Shown here in pieces: positions 1 through 8,211 of a stretch of 64,000 nucleotides of DNA. The number at the start of each line of letters is the position of its first letter. Within the stretch, counting starts at the first letter, position 1. The stretch spans positions 32,538 to 96,537 of the forward strand of contig DATEJK010000154.1 in NCBI GenBank assembly GCA_035278025.1, given 5' to 3'. The position numbers and the translations under genes are program-made. Below the pieces are notes generated by a model. The model was not told the DNA's origin. It saw nothing but the letters and a program-made list of their open reading frames with translations, and did no database searches. The DNA comes from JAICWP01 sp035278025 (GTDB lineage Bacteria > Acidobacteriota > Terriglobia > Terriglobales > Acidobacteriaceae).

Positions 1-415
1 TCATGCCGTCCAGAGGGAGGAACTCATTACTCTCGCCCACCGTAAGTACCGGCAGATTGTGGAGGGGAGCGAGCGCCTGCCTCAAAAATGCGGGATCAGA
101 GCTGCCGATGAAGAGGATGTGGCATTGGCGCGCTTCGGCGGAAGACGGCACCGTTCGGCTGATGATCGGTCGCCCGGAGATAGATTTGCCCTGCACGACC
201 CTGCTCAGGGTGTCGCCGAAGGGGTCGCGGCCGAGCACGCAGATGCGAAGCGGAGTGGAGGAATCGGGGAAGGCGCGGGACGGCCAGTCCACGAATTTTG
301 CGAAGTTGTAAAGGAAGGCGGCCTTGACCTCGTATTCGGGTGCGCGGGCGGACTGCGCCGCCGCCGTCATGGCGAGGGCGAAAAAGCAGGCGACAATGGA
401 AATCCGGCGCGTCAT
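1..415 (-). CDS. YfiR-like (DUF4154) periplasmic protein, 3' end cut by window edge
   Basis: The reading frame is open from ATG at 415 to the window edge (about 138 residues). It begins with a signal peptide (MTRRISIVACFFALAMTAAA), followed by the typical YfiR start EYEVKAAFLYNFAKFVDWP and a middle part with LRICVLGRDPFGDTL. YfiR-family proteins are small periplasmic proteins; YfiR of Pseudomonas represses the diguanylate cyclase YfiN. In many bacteria without YfiN the family sits next to TonB receptors and sensor kinases. Here it lies 113 bases downstream of a TonB receptor on the same strand, so the two are probably cotranscribed. A sensor kinase may follow outside the window (inference). 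The C-terminus is not visible. Confidence 0.8.
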   Translation of the reverse strand, partial: MTRRISIVACFFALAMTAAAQSARAPEYEVKAAFLYNFAKFVDWPSRAFPDSSTPLRICVLGRDPFGDTLSRVVQGKSISGRPIISRTVPSSAEARQCHILFIGSSDPAFLRQALAPLHNLPVLTVGESNEFLPLDGM

Positions 416-528
416 GTCCTAGAAGCGAAACGTAAGCTTCACGCAAAAACTGCTGTTGCTCTCGTGTTTTCCTCGTTCCGCAAAGCGAACCGCTTTATCA
501 CGCAGTGCATGCCTAACCTCTACCGAGT

Positions 529-2553
529 TCAAAAGCGCCACGTAATTCTTCCTTGAATGCTGCGCCCCACTTGCGCCGTACCTTGCACATCGTAGATTTG
601 CACGAATTCCGGGTGATGCGGATCGAGCAAGTTCTGCAACGCGAGACTGAACTCCGGATTTTTAGCGGGACGCCATCCCAGGCGGGTGTCCAAGCGGGTG
701 TAGGCAGGGAGCAGTTGCCCTGGGAGATGGCCTGTATAAAAAACCGCAGTGTCGAATTCCAAGGCCAGAGGCAAGGACCAATAGCTGCGCACATTGAACT
801 GGTGCCGTGGATTGTCACCGGGCAACATCAGGCTGCTGCTCCCCGGTGGAGCCGTTTGCCGGATCTGCAACCAGGAATATCCAGCGGCGAGTCTCCACCA
901 CTGCGAGGGCTTATAAGTGGCGGAGAACTCCACGCCTTTGGTTCTGGCGCCCAGGTTGTTGGAAAAGACGAGTGGAATCGCCAAATGCGGGGGAGGCGGA
1001 GTGAACTCCGGAAAAGGCTGGCCGGCCTGCAGGCCGATCACATCTTTATACACGTTATAGAAAGCAGCGATGTCAAAGGCAAGCGTTGTTGCCGGCTGGA
1101 TGCGATAACCTGATTCATAGGCCAGCAATTGCTCGGAGACCAGTTTCTGGTTCCCGAGCACAGTCAGCAAGCTCGTCAGCCCAGCCGAACCGGGCACGGC
1201 CAGAGCCTCAACTTCGCCCTCCTCTTCATACCGGCTGGGAGTGCGCACCGCCCTCGACACGGCCACCCAAAAGCTGTGCTCGACGTGAGGTTGCCACCGC
1301 AGGCGGATGGCGGGCTGCAATTCCAGGCCGGTGTAGGGGTTGGACTCGAACTTCGATCCCATGGTCAACCAGAGACGAGCCGGAAACAGGCTTATGTCGT
1401 CCTGAGCAAATCCGCTGAACAATTTCTGAGCCGAGGCGCGGGTGCCGAAGGACAGGAAGTCGCTGTTGCGGATATTTTCCTGCTGGACACGGAATCCGGC
1501 TCCCACCACCACGTCGTGCCCTTCGCGCAGCCGCAACTGATGCTGGCAGTTGGCTTCGAACACCTGCTCCTGCAGCCCAAGGGGAGAAAAAAATCTATCC
1601 AGATGGTCGTAATAAGTTTGCAGGGTAGTGAGGGACCCCCCAGCAAAGTGGTGCTGCCAGTTGACCATGAGGTTGGCGTCCGTTGCTTTCAGTGGCATAG
1701 CCAGGGTCTGAGAAAAAGGAGGCTGGAGGAGCGGGGCTACGTAAATTTGCTGTTGCGAGCTGCGGTAAATCTCTCCGGATAGCACTAGAGCATCTCGTGG
1801 AGCAGCTTGCCAATCGGAGCGGAACCCCCCAGTCAGGTGAGACCATGCGTCATAGCTGGCTTGGGAAGGATCCAGCCCTGGACTTTGCCCTTCTCGAAAG
1901 TATTTGGCGTGCCAGCGGTAATGGACGTGCGAGCGTTGGTTGTGACCGCCATAACGCGCTTGCGTCATTCCCTGGCCTTTTGAGCCTGCCTCGGCGCCCA
2001 TCAAAACACCCGCCGTTTCCTGCGCGGGCTTGGTGATGACATTGATGACGCCGTTCACCGCATTCGCGCCCCAAAGGGAACCTCCCGGGCCGCGAATAAT
2101 CTCGATCCTTTCAATGTCCTCCAAAACAAGGGTCTGCATGTCCCAGTACACGCCGGAGAATGTGGGCGAGTAGACGATCCTGCCGTCAATCATCACCAGC
2201 AGCTTGTTGGAGTAGCGGTAATTAAAGCCGCGGATGCTGATGGCCCAGGCGCTGGCATTGATTTGTGCTACTTGCACCCCCGGGGCAAGCCGGAACAGTT
2301 CCGGCAAGCGGGTGGCGCCGGAACGCCGGATTTCTTCCTGGGTAATCACGTATACGGCCGCGGGCACCTGGGAGAGCCTTTGTTCCTTTTTGCCCACAGT
2401 GCTGACTTGAACGTTCATCAGCTCTTCCAGACTCATTTGGCTCAAGTCGGCAGGAAGATGTTCCTGCCCTTGGATTGTGGAGGCCAGCCCAAACACCAAG
2501 CAGAGCCCGCATGTACACAGCAGCGCATTGAAAAAGATCGCGTGAACTCGCAT
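529..2553 (-). CDS. TonB-dependent outer-membrane receptor
   Basis: A protein of about 674 residues with signal peptide, then the segment DLSQMSLEELMNVQVSTVGK that marks one TonB-receptor subfamily. A plug domain follows (VYVITQEEIRRSGATRLPEL, IRGFNYRYSNKLLVMIDGR, IIRGPGGSLWGANAVNGVIN), and then a beta-barrel ending in Phe, as expected for BAM-assembled barrels. It would import an unknown ligand across the outer membrane using TonB energy. I used ATG 2553; an in-frame GTG at 2571 is also possible. The YfiR-like gene lies directly downstream, which suggests a sensing or uptake pair. Nothing in the sequence fixes the ligand. Confidence 0.88.
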   Translation of the reverse strand: MRVHAIFFNALLCTCGLCLVFGLASTIQGQEHLPADLSQMSLEELMNVQVSTVGKKEQRLSQVPAAVYVITQEEIRRSGATRLPELFRLAPGVQVAQINASAWAISIRGFNYRYSNKLLVMIDGRIVYSPTFSGVYWDMQTLVLEDIERIEIIRGPGGSLWGANAVNGVINVITKPAQETAGVLMGAEAGSKGQGMTQARYGGHNQRSHVHYRWHAKYFREGQSPGLDPSQASYDAWSHLTGGFRSDWQAAPRDALVLSGEIYRSSQQQIYVAPLLQPPFSQTLAMPLKATDANLMVNWQHHFAGGSLTTLQTYYDHLDRFFSPLGLQEQVFEANCQHQLRLREGHDVVVGAGFRVQQENIRNSDFLSFGTRASAQKLFSGFAQDDISLFPARLWLTMGSKFESNPYTGLELQPAIRLRWQPHVEHSFWVAVSRAVRTPSRYEEEGEVEALAVPGSAGLTSLLTVLGNQKLVSEQLLAYESGYRIQPATTLAFDIAAFYNVYKDVIGLQAGQPFPEFTPPPPHLAIPLVFSNNLGARTKGVEFSATYKPSQWWRLAAGYSWLQIRQTAPPGSSSLMLPGDNPRHQFNVRSYWSLPLALEFDTAVFYTGHLPGQLLPAYTRLDTRLGWRPAKNPEFSLALQNLLDPHHPEFVQIYDVQGTAQVGRSIQGRITWRF

Positions 2554-2725
2554 ACAAACGTGGCCAAACACTGGCCTCGTCCCATGCTAAACAGAGATGG
2601 CGGCAGGTCCGACTCGAGGCAACAATCACGGAAGGGGGGGATTCCCGAAACGATATTCAATACAAATGTGCAAAGCCTGCTTGAAAAGTTCAAAGAGTGG
2701 CACACCCCAAGGCAAGTCTGCCCGG

Positions 2726-4639
2726 CTATGAGTGAGGACGCTTCCCGGGGGCGGAGGCGAGCCCCTGTTGTGACGGCTGGCCGGCCAGTTGTGGTTTTTC
2801 AGTAGTGAACTCAAGTTCTTTCTTGAATTGCTGGACTACACGCTTGCCTTCCTCGGTGTTGGCCAGGTTGTCCATTTCCGGCGCGTTGGCGCAACAACGG
2901 AAGAGTTCCTCGCCGGCCTTGCCGCCGGCGATGTAGTGCCATTGGGGCGTAGTGATGGAAGTCAACGGCCCAAAGTAATTGGGAAACAGAGGCGTCAATT
3001 TCGCTTGCGCCAGTTCAGAAACTACCGGCATCAGCGGCACGCTTTCACCGGGATTGGTCCAAAGCTTGGAGACAGAAATGCCGGGTAGCGCACTGGAGTC
3101 TCCTTTGGGAACCAGGCTGAGCAACGTAGCCGGAAGGCTCACGGTCGAAACCGGAGTGGCGATGTGGAGGCCGGCGGGCACCTTGCCGGGTTCCCAGAAA
3201 ATGAGGGGAACATGGATGAGTTCCCGGTAGAGAGCGTTGAGGTGGTCCATGAAGCCGTGTTCGTTGAATTCCTCGCCGTGATCGGAGGTGATGACCACCA
3301 GAGTGTTCTTATCCAGGCCGCGCTGGTGCAGTTGCTGAAAAAACTGGCCCAGCTCTGTATCCACGTACTGGATGGCTCCGTCGTAGGCGTCCATTTCGGC
3401 CTGGCGCTGCTGCGGCGTAAGGGAAGCGAACCAGTCCCAGGCCAGGGGTATAGGGGCGGAGGGATGGGCTACCCTGGTGAAACGGTGGAGGTACGGCTCA
3501 GGCGGCAGGTAGGGGTCGTGGACATCGTAGTAGTTGAGAAAAACGAAGAAGGGGTGGCCGTGGCTGGATTCAATCCAGCGCAGAGCGTGCTGGTTGATCT
3601 GGCGCGCGTTGCGGCGGCCAACGCGGTCTTTGGCGATATTCAGGTGATACAGCGCCTGCTCCAGGCGTTCGCCGTAATAAGTTTGGGGGAAGGCGCTGGC
3701 TGGGGACTCGTAATCGTCCTCAAAATGAATGAAGCCGCGTCCCAACCCGGTACGACGGGAGAAAAAATAGGTGCTGCCGGAGAAGCCGGCGGTGCGGTAG
3801 CCCAGGCGCTGAAAAGCTTCCCCCAGAGTAGGGTATTGCGGGAGAAGGCTGGTGCCCATGTAGCAGGCGCCGTGCTCATGGGGGTAGCGGCCGGTGAGCA
3901 TGGAGGCGTGCGAGGGCAAGGTCCAGGAAGACGGGGCCATCGCGTTCTGAAAGAGAACTCCCTGATCTGCAATGCGGCTCAGGTTGGGGCTGGTGGGGCG
4001 GCCATAACCGTAGGTGGAAAGATGGTCGGCCCGCAGCGTGTCCACCACAATCACCAGCACGTTAGGGGAGCCGGGAGCGGCGGCGGCCAAGTGGGCAATC
4101 TGCCGCCGCTCGTGCACCCGCTGGAAAATTGGAATGCCGATTACGACTATCGCTGCCACAGCAGCCACCCAGGGCAGGCTTCGCTGCTGCGCCAGGCGAA
4201 ACTCCGGCCGTGCCAGCATTAAAGCCGTGACTACAGCCAGCATGAGAGCAATCAGCATCAAGCCGACCGTCTCCGCCAAGGGATGGCCGGCAATGGCAAC
4301 TGACCAGCCAGACGGCAAAGCAGCCTCCCACACCGAGGAAGTCACGCGCAGCCAGTCGAAATACATGAACCAGGCATACAGGCAGGCGGCGCGAAAGAAG
4401 AGGGAGGGGCGCCCGACAAGAGCATTGCGCAGGGCTAGGATCGGCAGGGCTACAAGTAACGCCAGAACCACGTCAACCGGAATCGGAACCCAGGTGAGAT
4501 CGAGAATTCGAATGTGGCGGACATGGAAGAATAAGAGACCTTCCACCAGGCCCGTGATCAATCCGAACCATACCGCGATAATGAGTATGTCCCTGCGGGA
4601 AGTATCGTCCTGAGGGGCACGGTCGAGAGCTGGATGCAT
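2726..4639 (-). CDS. Membrane-anchored sulfatase-like (alkaline phosphatase superfamily) protein
   Basis: A protein of 637 residues with about five hydrophobic segments in residues 18-175, then a sulfatase-type domain from about residue 192. Metal-site motifs are VIVVDTLRADHLSTYGYG (Asp200, Asp205) and ITSDHGEEFNEHGFMDH. The position normally occupied by the formylglycine-forming Cys/Ser (C/S-x-P-S-R) reads T-L-P-S-H, with Thr240. A Thr nucleophile is known in lipoteichoic-acid synthases and phosphoethanolamine transferases of the same superfamily, so a phospho-transferase or phosphodiesterase role on envelope glycans or lipids is as likely as sulfatase. It is divergent from the O-antigen-ligase-like gene, which also points to envelope polysaccharide work (inference). 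Confidence 0.8.
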   Translation of the reverse strand: MHPALDRAPQDDTSRRDILIIAVWFGLITGLVEGLLFFHVRHIRILDLTWVPIPVDVVLALLVALPILALRNALVGRPSLFFRAACLYAWFMYFDWLRVTSSVWEAALPSGWSVAIAGHPLAETVGLMLIALMLAVVTALMLARPEFRLAQQRSLPWVAAVAAIVVIGIPIFQRVHERRQIAHLAAAAPGSPNVLVIVVDTLRADHLSTYGYGRPTSPNLSRIADQGVLFQNAMAPSSWTLPSHASMLTGRYPHEHGACYMGTSLLPQYPTLGEAFQRLGYRTAGFSGSTYFFSRRTGLGRGFIHFEDDYESPASAFPQTYYGERLEQALYHLNIAKDRVGRRNARQINQHALRWIESSHGHPFFVFLNYYDVHDPYLPPEPYLHRFTRVAHPSAPIPLAWDWFASLTPQQRQAEMDAYDGAIQYVDTELGQFFQQLHQRGLDKNTLVVITSDHGEEFNEHGFMDHLNALYRELIHVPLIFWEPGKVPAGLHIATPVSTVSLPATLLSLVPKGDSSALPGISVSKLWTNPGESVPLMPVVSELAQAKLTPLFPNYFGPLTSITTPQWHYIAGGKAGEELFRCCANAPEMDNLANTEEGKRVVQQFKKELEFTTEKPQLAGQPSQQGLASAPGKRPHS

Positions 4640-4752
4640 ATGGAGGAGCGGATTGAGGGCGTAAGAAGTCCGCCCTGGATTTGTTCAACGGAGATGAAGT
4701 CTTCAACCCGTAGCAAAAAGCATATCACGAGGGATTGGTGGCATTGAGCAGT

Positions 4753-4776
4753 GTCCTGAACTTGCATATTCAGGAC
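4753..4776. promoter_or_regulatory. Perfect 8-bp dyad (GTCCTGAA-N8-TTCAGGAC) in divergent intergenic region
   Basis: GTCCTGAA at 4753-4760 is exactly complementary to TTCAGGAC at 4769-4776. The dyad lies between the sulfatase-like gene (minus) and the O-antigen-ligase-like gene (plus), about 110 bases from each start. There is no T tract, so a protein-binding operator is more likely than a terminator. The regulator is unknown. A TATAAT hexamer lies at 4823-4828 but has no good partner at -35. Confidence 0.35.
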
Positions 4777-4865
4777 ATAACATGGCTTTTGAAACGAGCG
4801 GAGCGGCCCAAATCGCGCGTAGTATAATTTCGTAACTTCAGCGAAATCGAAACGCGGACATTCAG

Positions 4866-6437
4866 TTGAGTCTTCCTGCAACCCAGCCTGCGGCGGCGTC
4901 CAGCGGTTCGAACGCCGCGGCGGCGCACGTTTTCGGCTGGCGCGGCCTTCGCGATAGAAAATTCTGGATGGTGTGGCTGGAGCACGCGATCTATTTCGCG
5001 TTGCTGGCGCTGGTGATCGCCGAGCCTTTCTCCACCCCAACGGTCCTCATCATTTTTCGTGTTGCCTTGGGATTGTGGGTGCTGAAGCTGGCGCTGAGCG
5101 GTTTCAGCGTGCGACGCGTTCCTCTGGTCCTTCCCTTGCTGCTGTTCTTTGCAGGCGCGGGCATTTCCACAATATTCACCTTCGCGCCTTTGCTGAGCTG
5201 GGTGCGCCTGGGCTGGTACAGCATGGCCCTCATTTTTCTGCTGGTGACGGAAAACGTGAAAACCAGCACGCAGCTGAAATGGCTGGTGACGGCGCTGCTG
5301 CTTGCCAGTTCCGTAAGCGCGATTCAAACCGGATGGCAGTTTACGGCAGGAATCGGCACCAAACTGCTGTACGTGCCCCCGGGGCCGATGAGGGAGGCGG
5401 GGTTGCGCTCCCGTGACATCGTGCGCGAGATCAACGGCCACTCGGTGCGGCGGCCGTGGTTATGGCGCCGTGCTCTGCGCCTGACTCAGCATGACGCCGT
5501 GCTGCAGATGCGGGTGGCCCGTCCCTATCCCGGCGGGCTGCATTATCTCTACACCGCCGTGCCAAGGTCGGCGGTGGAGGAGTGGCTGCGGAGCCCCGGC
5601 CAATTGGTGACAGAGGGTTATCCCCTGCGCGCGCAGGGGCGCTTCTACCACGCCATTCCCTACGCCGGCATGCTGATGGTGATCGGCGCGTTGTGCTGGG
5701 GACTGCTGCTGGCCAGCGGCTGCGCCAGAACAGTCGTGCGGGTATTGCTGACGCTGATTTTTGTGGCCGTGGCGGCAAGCTTGTGGGCCACAGTGACCCG
5801 CTCGTATGTGCTGGCTTTGCTGGCGGGCTGTCTGGTGACATTGTGGATGACGGCGCGGCCCAGGGTGCGGGTGGTTGCAGTACTGGCCGCCATTGCCATC
5901 CTGCTGGCGGGCTCATTCTGGATTCGTGACCAGCGCCGCCTCTCCTGGTTCAGCAGCGACGAGCCGGGCACTGAGTTTCGCATGATGATGTGGAAGGCCA
6001 GCCCGCGCCTGATCCGCGAGCATCCCCTGCTGGGGATTGGGCTGGACAGCGTGCAGCTTCCCGGCAACCGGTTTAACATCGCGGCTTACAGGATTTTTCC
6101 CCTGCGCGGCGGACATTTCCATTCCACCTACATCGAGCTGGCGGTGGACTGCGGGCTCCCTGTTCTGGGGCTGTGGTTGTGGCTGATGATTGCCTATTTC
6201 CGCCATCTGCGCCGTCTGCTGCGGGCCGCCGCGGCAGCGCCATGGTTTTACCGCGGTCTGGCGCTTGGTATTTTTGCCGGCGCGCTCGCTTTTTATCTTG
6301 GTTGCCTGGTGCAGTACACGCTGGGCGATGGGGAAGTCATGCCCCTGGTGTGGCTGTTCATGGGTTTGTCTGTGGTGTTATGGCGGCTGCTGGGGGAGCG
6401 CAATCAGCAAGGCGGAGTTCCAGCGAGCACCTCGTAG
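4866..6437 (+). CDS. O-antigen ligase/polymerase-like membrane protein with PDZ-like insertion
   Basis: A protein of 523 residues with about ten hydrophobic segments and the Wzy/WaaL-type C-terminal region: RMMMWKASPRLIREHPLLGI, then GGHFHSTYIELAVDCGLPVL. Such proteins join or polymerise lipid-linked glycans on the periplasmic side. Between membrane segments, roughly residues 177-250, lies a soluble stretch with PMREAGLRSRDIVREINGHS, the peptide-loop pattern of PDZ domains. This is not usual for the family. I accept the TTG at 4866 because the protein reads continuously from there; no strong ribosome site is visible, so the start is uncertain. Confidence 0.8.
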   Translation: MSLPATQPAAASSGSNAAAAHVFGWRGLRDRKFWMVWLEHAIYFALLALVIAEPFSTPTVLIIFRVALGLWVLKLALSGFSVRRVPLVLPLLLFFAGAGISTIFTFAPLLSWVRLGWYSMALIFLLVTENVKTSTQLKWLVTALLLASSVSAIQTGWQFTAGIGTKLLYVPPGPMREAGLRSRDIVREINGHSVRRPWLWRRALRLTQHDAVLQMRVARPYPGGLHYLYTAVPRSAVEEWLRSPGQLVTEGYPLRAQGRFYHAIPYAGMLMVIGALCWGLLLASGCARTVVRVLLTLIFVAVAASLWATVTRSYVLALLAGCLVTLWMTARPRVRVVAVLAAIAILLAGSFWIRDQRRLSWFSSDEPGTEFRMMMWKASPRLIREHPLLGIGLDSVQLPGNRFNIAAYRIFPLRGGHFHSTYIELAVDCGLPVLGLWLWLMIAYFRHLRRLLRAAAAAPWFYRGLALGIFAGALAFYLGCLVQYTLGDGEVMPLVWLFMGLSVVLWRLLGERNQQGGVPASTS

Positions 6438-6482
6438 CTACTTCTGGACGGGGCGGCTAGCGCGCCCGCGTCCCAAATCCCA

Positions 6483-8192
6483 TCATTTGACTGCGCCAGA
6501 CACTTCGCCGATGTAAACCCCAAAGGGCTGGAGTTCCGTTTGCACCGTCTTGGCATCCGACAGCAGTCTGGCTGAGCTGGCCAGAAGAGTAGTCACACGC
6601 GGCTGCGCGAAGCCTTGCGCCGCCAGATTGAAGCTGGGCTTCTGCGCACTGGCCGACATGTTCAGCACCACCAGCACCGCCTTACCTTGGTAGGAACGCA
6701 AATACGACAGCACATTATTATTGTTTTCGTCGAGCGGCACGTAGGTGCCTTCGCGCAGCTGCAGGTTGGCGTGGCGCAGCGCCAGCACACGCTTATAGAA
6801 ATTGAGGATGGAGTTAGGGTCCTTGAGCTCGCTGGCTACGTTGTGCGCGTGGTATGTGCCGGGGATGGGCAGCCAGGGCTTGCCGTTGGTGAAGCCGGCA
6901 TTGGCACTGTCACTCCACTGCATGGGAGTGCGCTCGCCGTCGCGGCCCTTCTCCTTGGGCCAGCCGCGGCGGCCGATGGGATCCTTTACGTCTTCGCGGC
7001 GTGTGGGGTCGTTGTTGCGCATCCCGATTTCTTCGCCGTAATACATGATGGGCGTGCCCCGCAGGGTCAGGTAAAAGCCGGCCAGCAACTTGGCGATCTG
7101 GTCGTTGTGCTTCCCATCGCCGTAGCGGTCATAGGCGCGGGGAATGTCGTGATTGCTGAAAACATAGACCGGCCAGCCGCCCGCGGAGTCCACCGCCGCG
7201 ATCTGCCTGCGGAATTCAGGCGGCGAAAGCTTGTCCACCCGCGTGAACAGGAAGTCCATGGGCATCTGCAGTTCGTTATTGTGCGCGCCGTAGTACTGCT
7301 TCAGTTCGGCCACATTCTTGGTCCAGGTTTCGCCGATCAGCACGGCGTCATTTTGGTCCGCCACCTGGCGCAGCTTGCGCAGCACGTCGTGTACCTCCGG
7401 CAGCTTGGTGTTGTACTGGTTAACCATATTGGGAAGGCCGAAGGCGTTCTTGCCGGGCAGGGTGGGATTATCGTGCAGCCGGGGATCCTCGAAGAGCGTG
7501 TCCACCGCGTCCAGGCGAAAGCCGGCCACGCCGCGCTTGAACCAGAAGCGGGGAACATCGAACATGGCCTTCTCCACCGCGGGATTGCGCCAGTTCAGGT
7601 CGGGCTGCTGGACGTAGAAAAAGTGGTAGTAGTACTGCTGCGTTTTCGTATCCCACTGCCAGGCGGAGCCGCCGAAAGTTGATTCCCAGTTGTTGGGCGG
7701 CTGGCCGGGAGCGCGGCCGTCGCGCCAGATATACCAGTCGCGCTTGGCGGCGGTGCGGGAGGAGCGCGAGTTGATGAACCAGGGATGCTGGTCGGAGGTG
7801 TGATTCATCACGAAATCCATGATGATGCGGATGCTTTTCTTTTTTGCTTGCTGCTCCATGCGGTCGAAATCGGCCAGGGTGCCGTACATGGGATCAATAT
7901 TGTCGTAATCGGAAACATCGTAGCCGAAATCCACCTGGGGCGAGGGATAGCAGGGCGCGATCCATATGGCGTCCACGCCCAGATCGTGCAGGTAAGCGAG
8001 CTTGGAAGCGATGCCGTTGAGGTCTCCAATGCCGTCGTTGTTGCTGTCGGCAAAGCTGCGGGGATAAATCTCGTAAAAGACGGCGTGCTGCCACCACTGG
8101 TGCCCTTCGGCGTCGCGGGTGTGTTGCTGTGCTTGGGCCGGAGAGAAAGACAAAAGGGAAACAAAGAGGATAAGAGCGGAAAATTTAATCAT
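6483..8192 (-). CDS. Exported GH13 alpha-amylase-family enzyme (alpha-glucosidase / oligo-1,6-glucosidase type)
   Basis: A protein of 569 residues with signal peptide (cleavage near AQA-QQ) and a complete GH13 barrel. Visible motifs are DFVMNHTSDQHPWF (region I), GFRLDAVD with nucleophile Asp228, LIGETW with acid/base Glu288, and FSNHDIPR with transition-state Asp349. The QPDLNWRNP signature near residue 196 is that of alpha-glucosidases and oligo-1,6-glucosidases rather than endo-amylases. I chose ATG 8192, which has GAGGA 8 bases upstream; an ATG at 8207 has no such site. It starts 19 bases after the stop of the debranching-type glycosidase, so the two probably form one operon acting on alpha-glucans or malto-oligosaccharides outside the cytoplasm. 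Confidence 0.9.
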   Translation of the reverse strand: MIKFSALILFVSLLSFSPAQAQQHTRDAEGHQWWQHAVFYEIYPRSFADSNNDGIGDLNGIASKLAYLHDLGVDAIWIAPCYPSPQVDFGYDVSDYDNIDPMYGTLADFDRMEQQAKKKSIRIIMDFVMNHTSDQHPWFINSRSSRTAAKRDWYIWRDGRAPGQPPNNWESTFGGSAWQWDTKTQQYYYHFFYVQQPDLNWRNPAVEKAMFDVPRFWFKRGVAGFRLDAVDTLFEDPRLHDNPTLPGKNAFGLPNMVNQYNTKLPEVHDVLRKLRQVADQNDAVLIGETWTKNVAELKQYYGAHNNELQMPMDFLFTRVDKLSPPEFRRQIAAVDSAGGWPVYVFSNHDIPRAYDRYGDGKHNDQIAKLLAGFYLTLRGTPIMYYGEEIGMRNNDPTRREDVKDPIGRRGWPKEKGRDGERTPMQWSDSANAGFTNGKPWLPIPGTYHAHNVASELKDPNSILNFYKRVLALRHANLQLREGTYVPLDENNNNVLSYLRSYQGKAVLVVLNMSASAQKPSFNLAAQGFAQPRVTTLLASSARLLSDAKTVQTELQPFGVYIGEVSGAVK

Positions 8193-8211
8193 GGCAGAAG
8201 TCCTCATGCAA

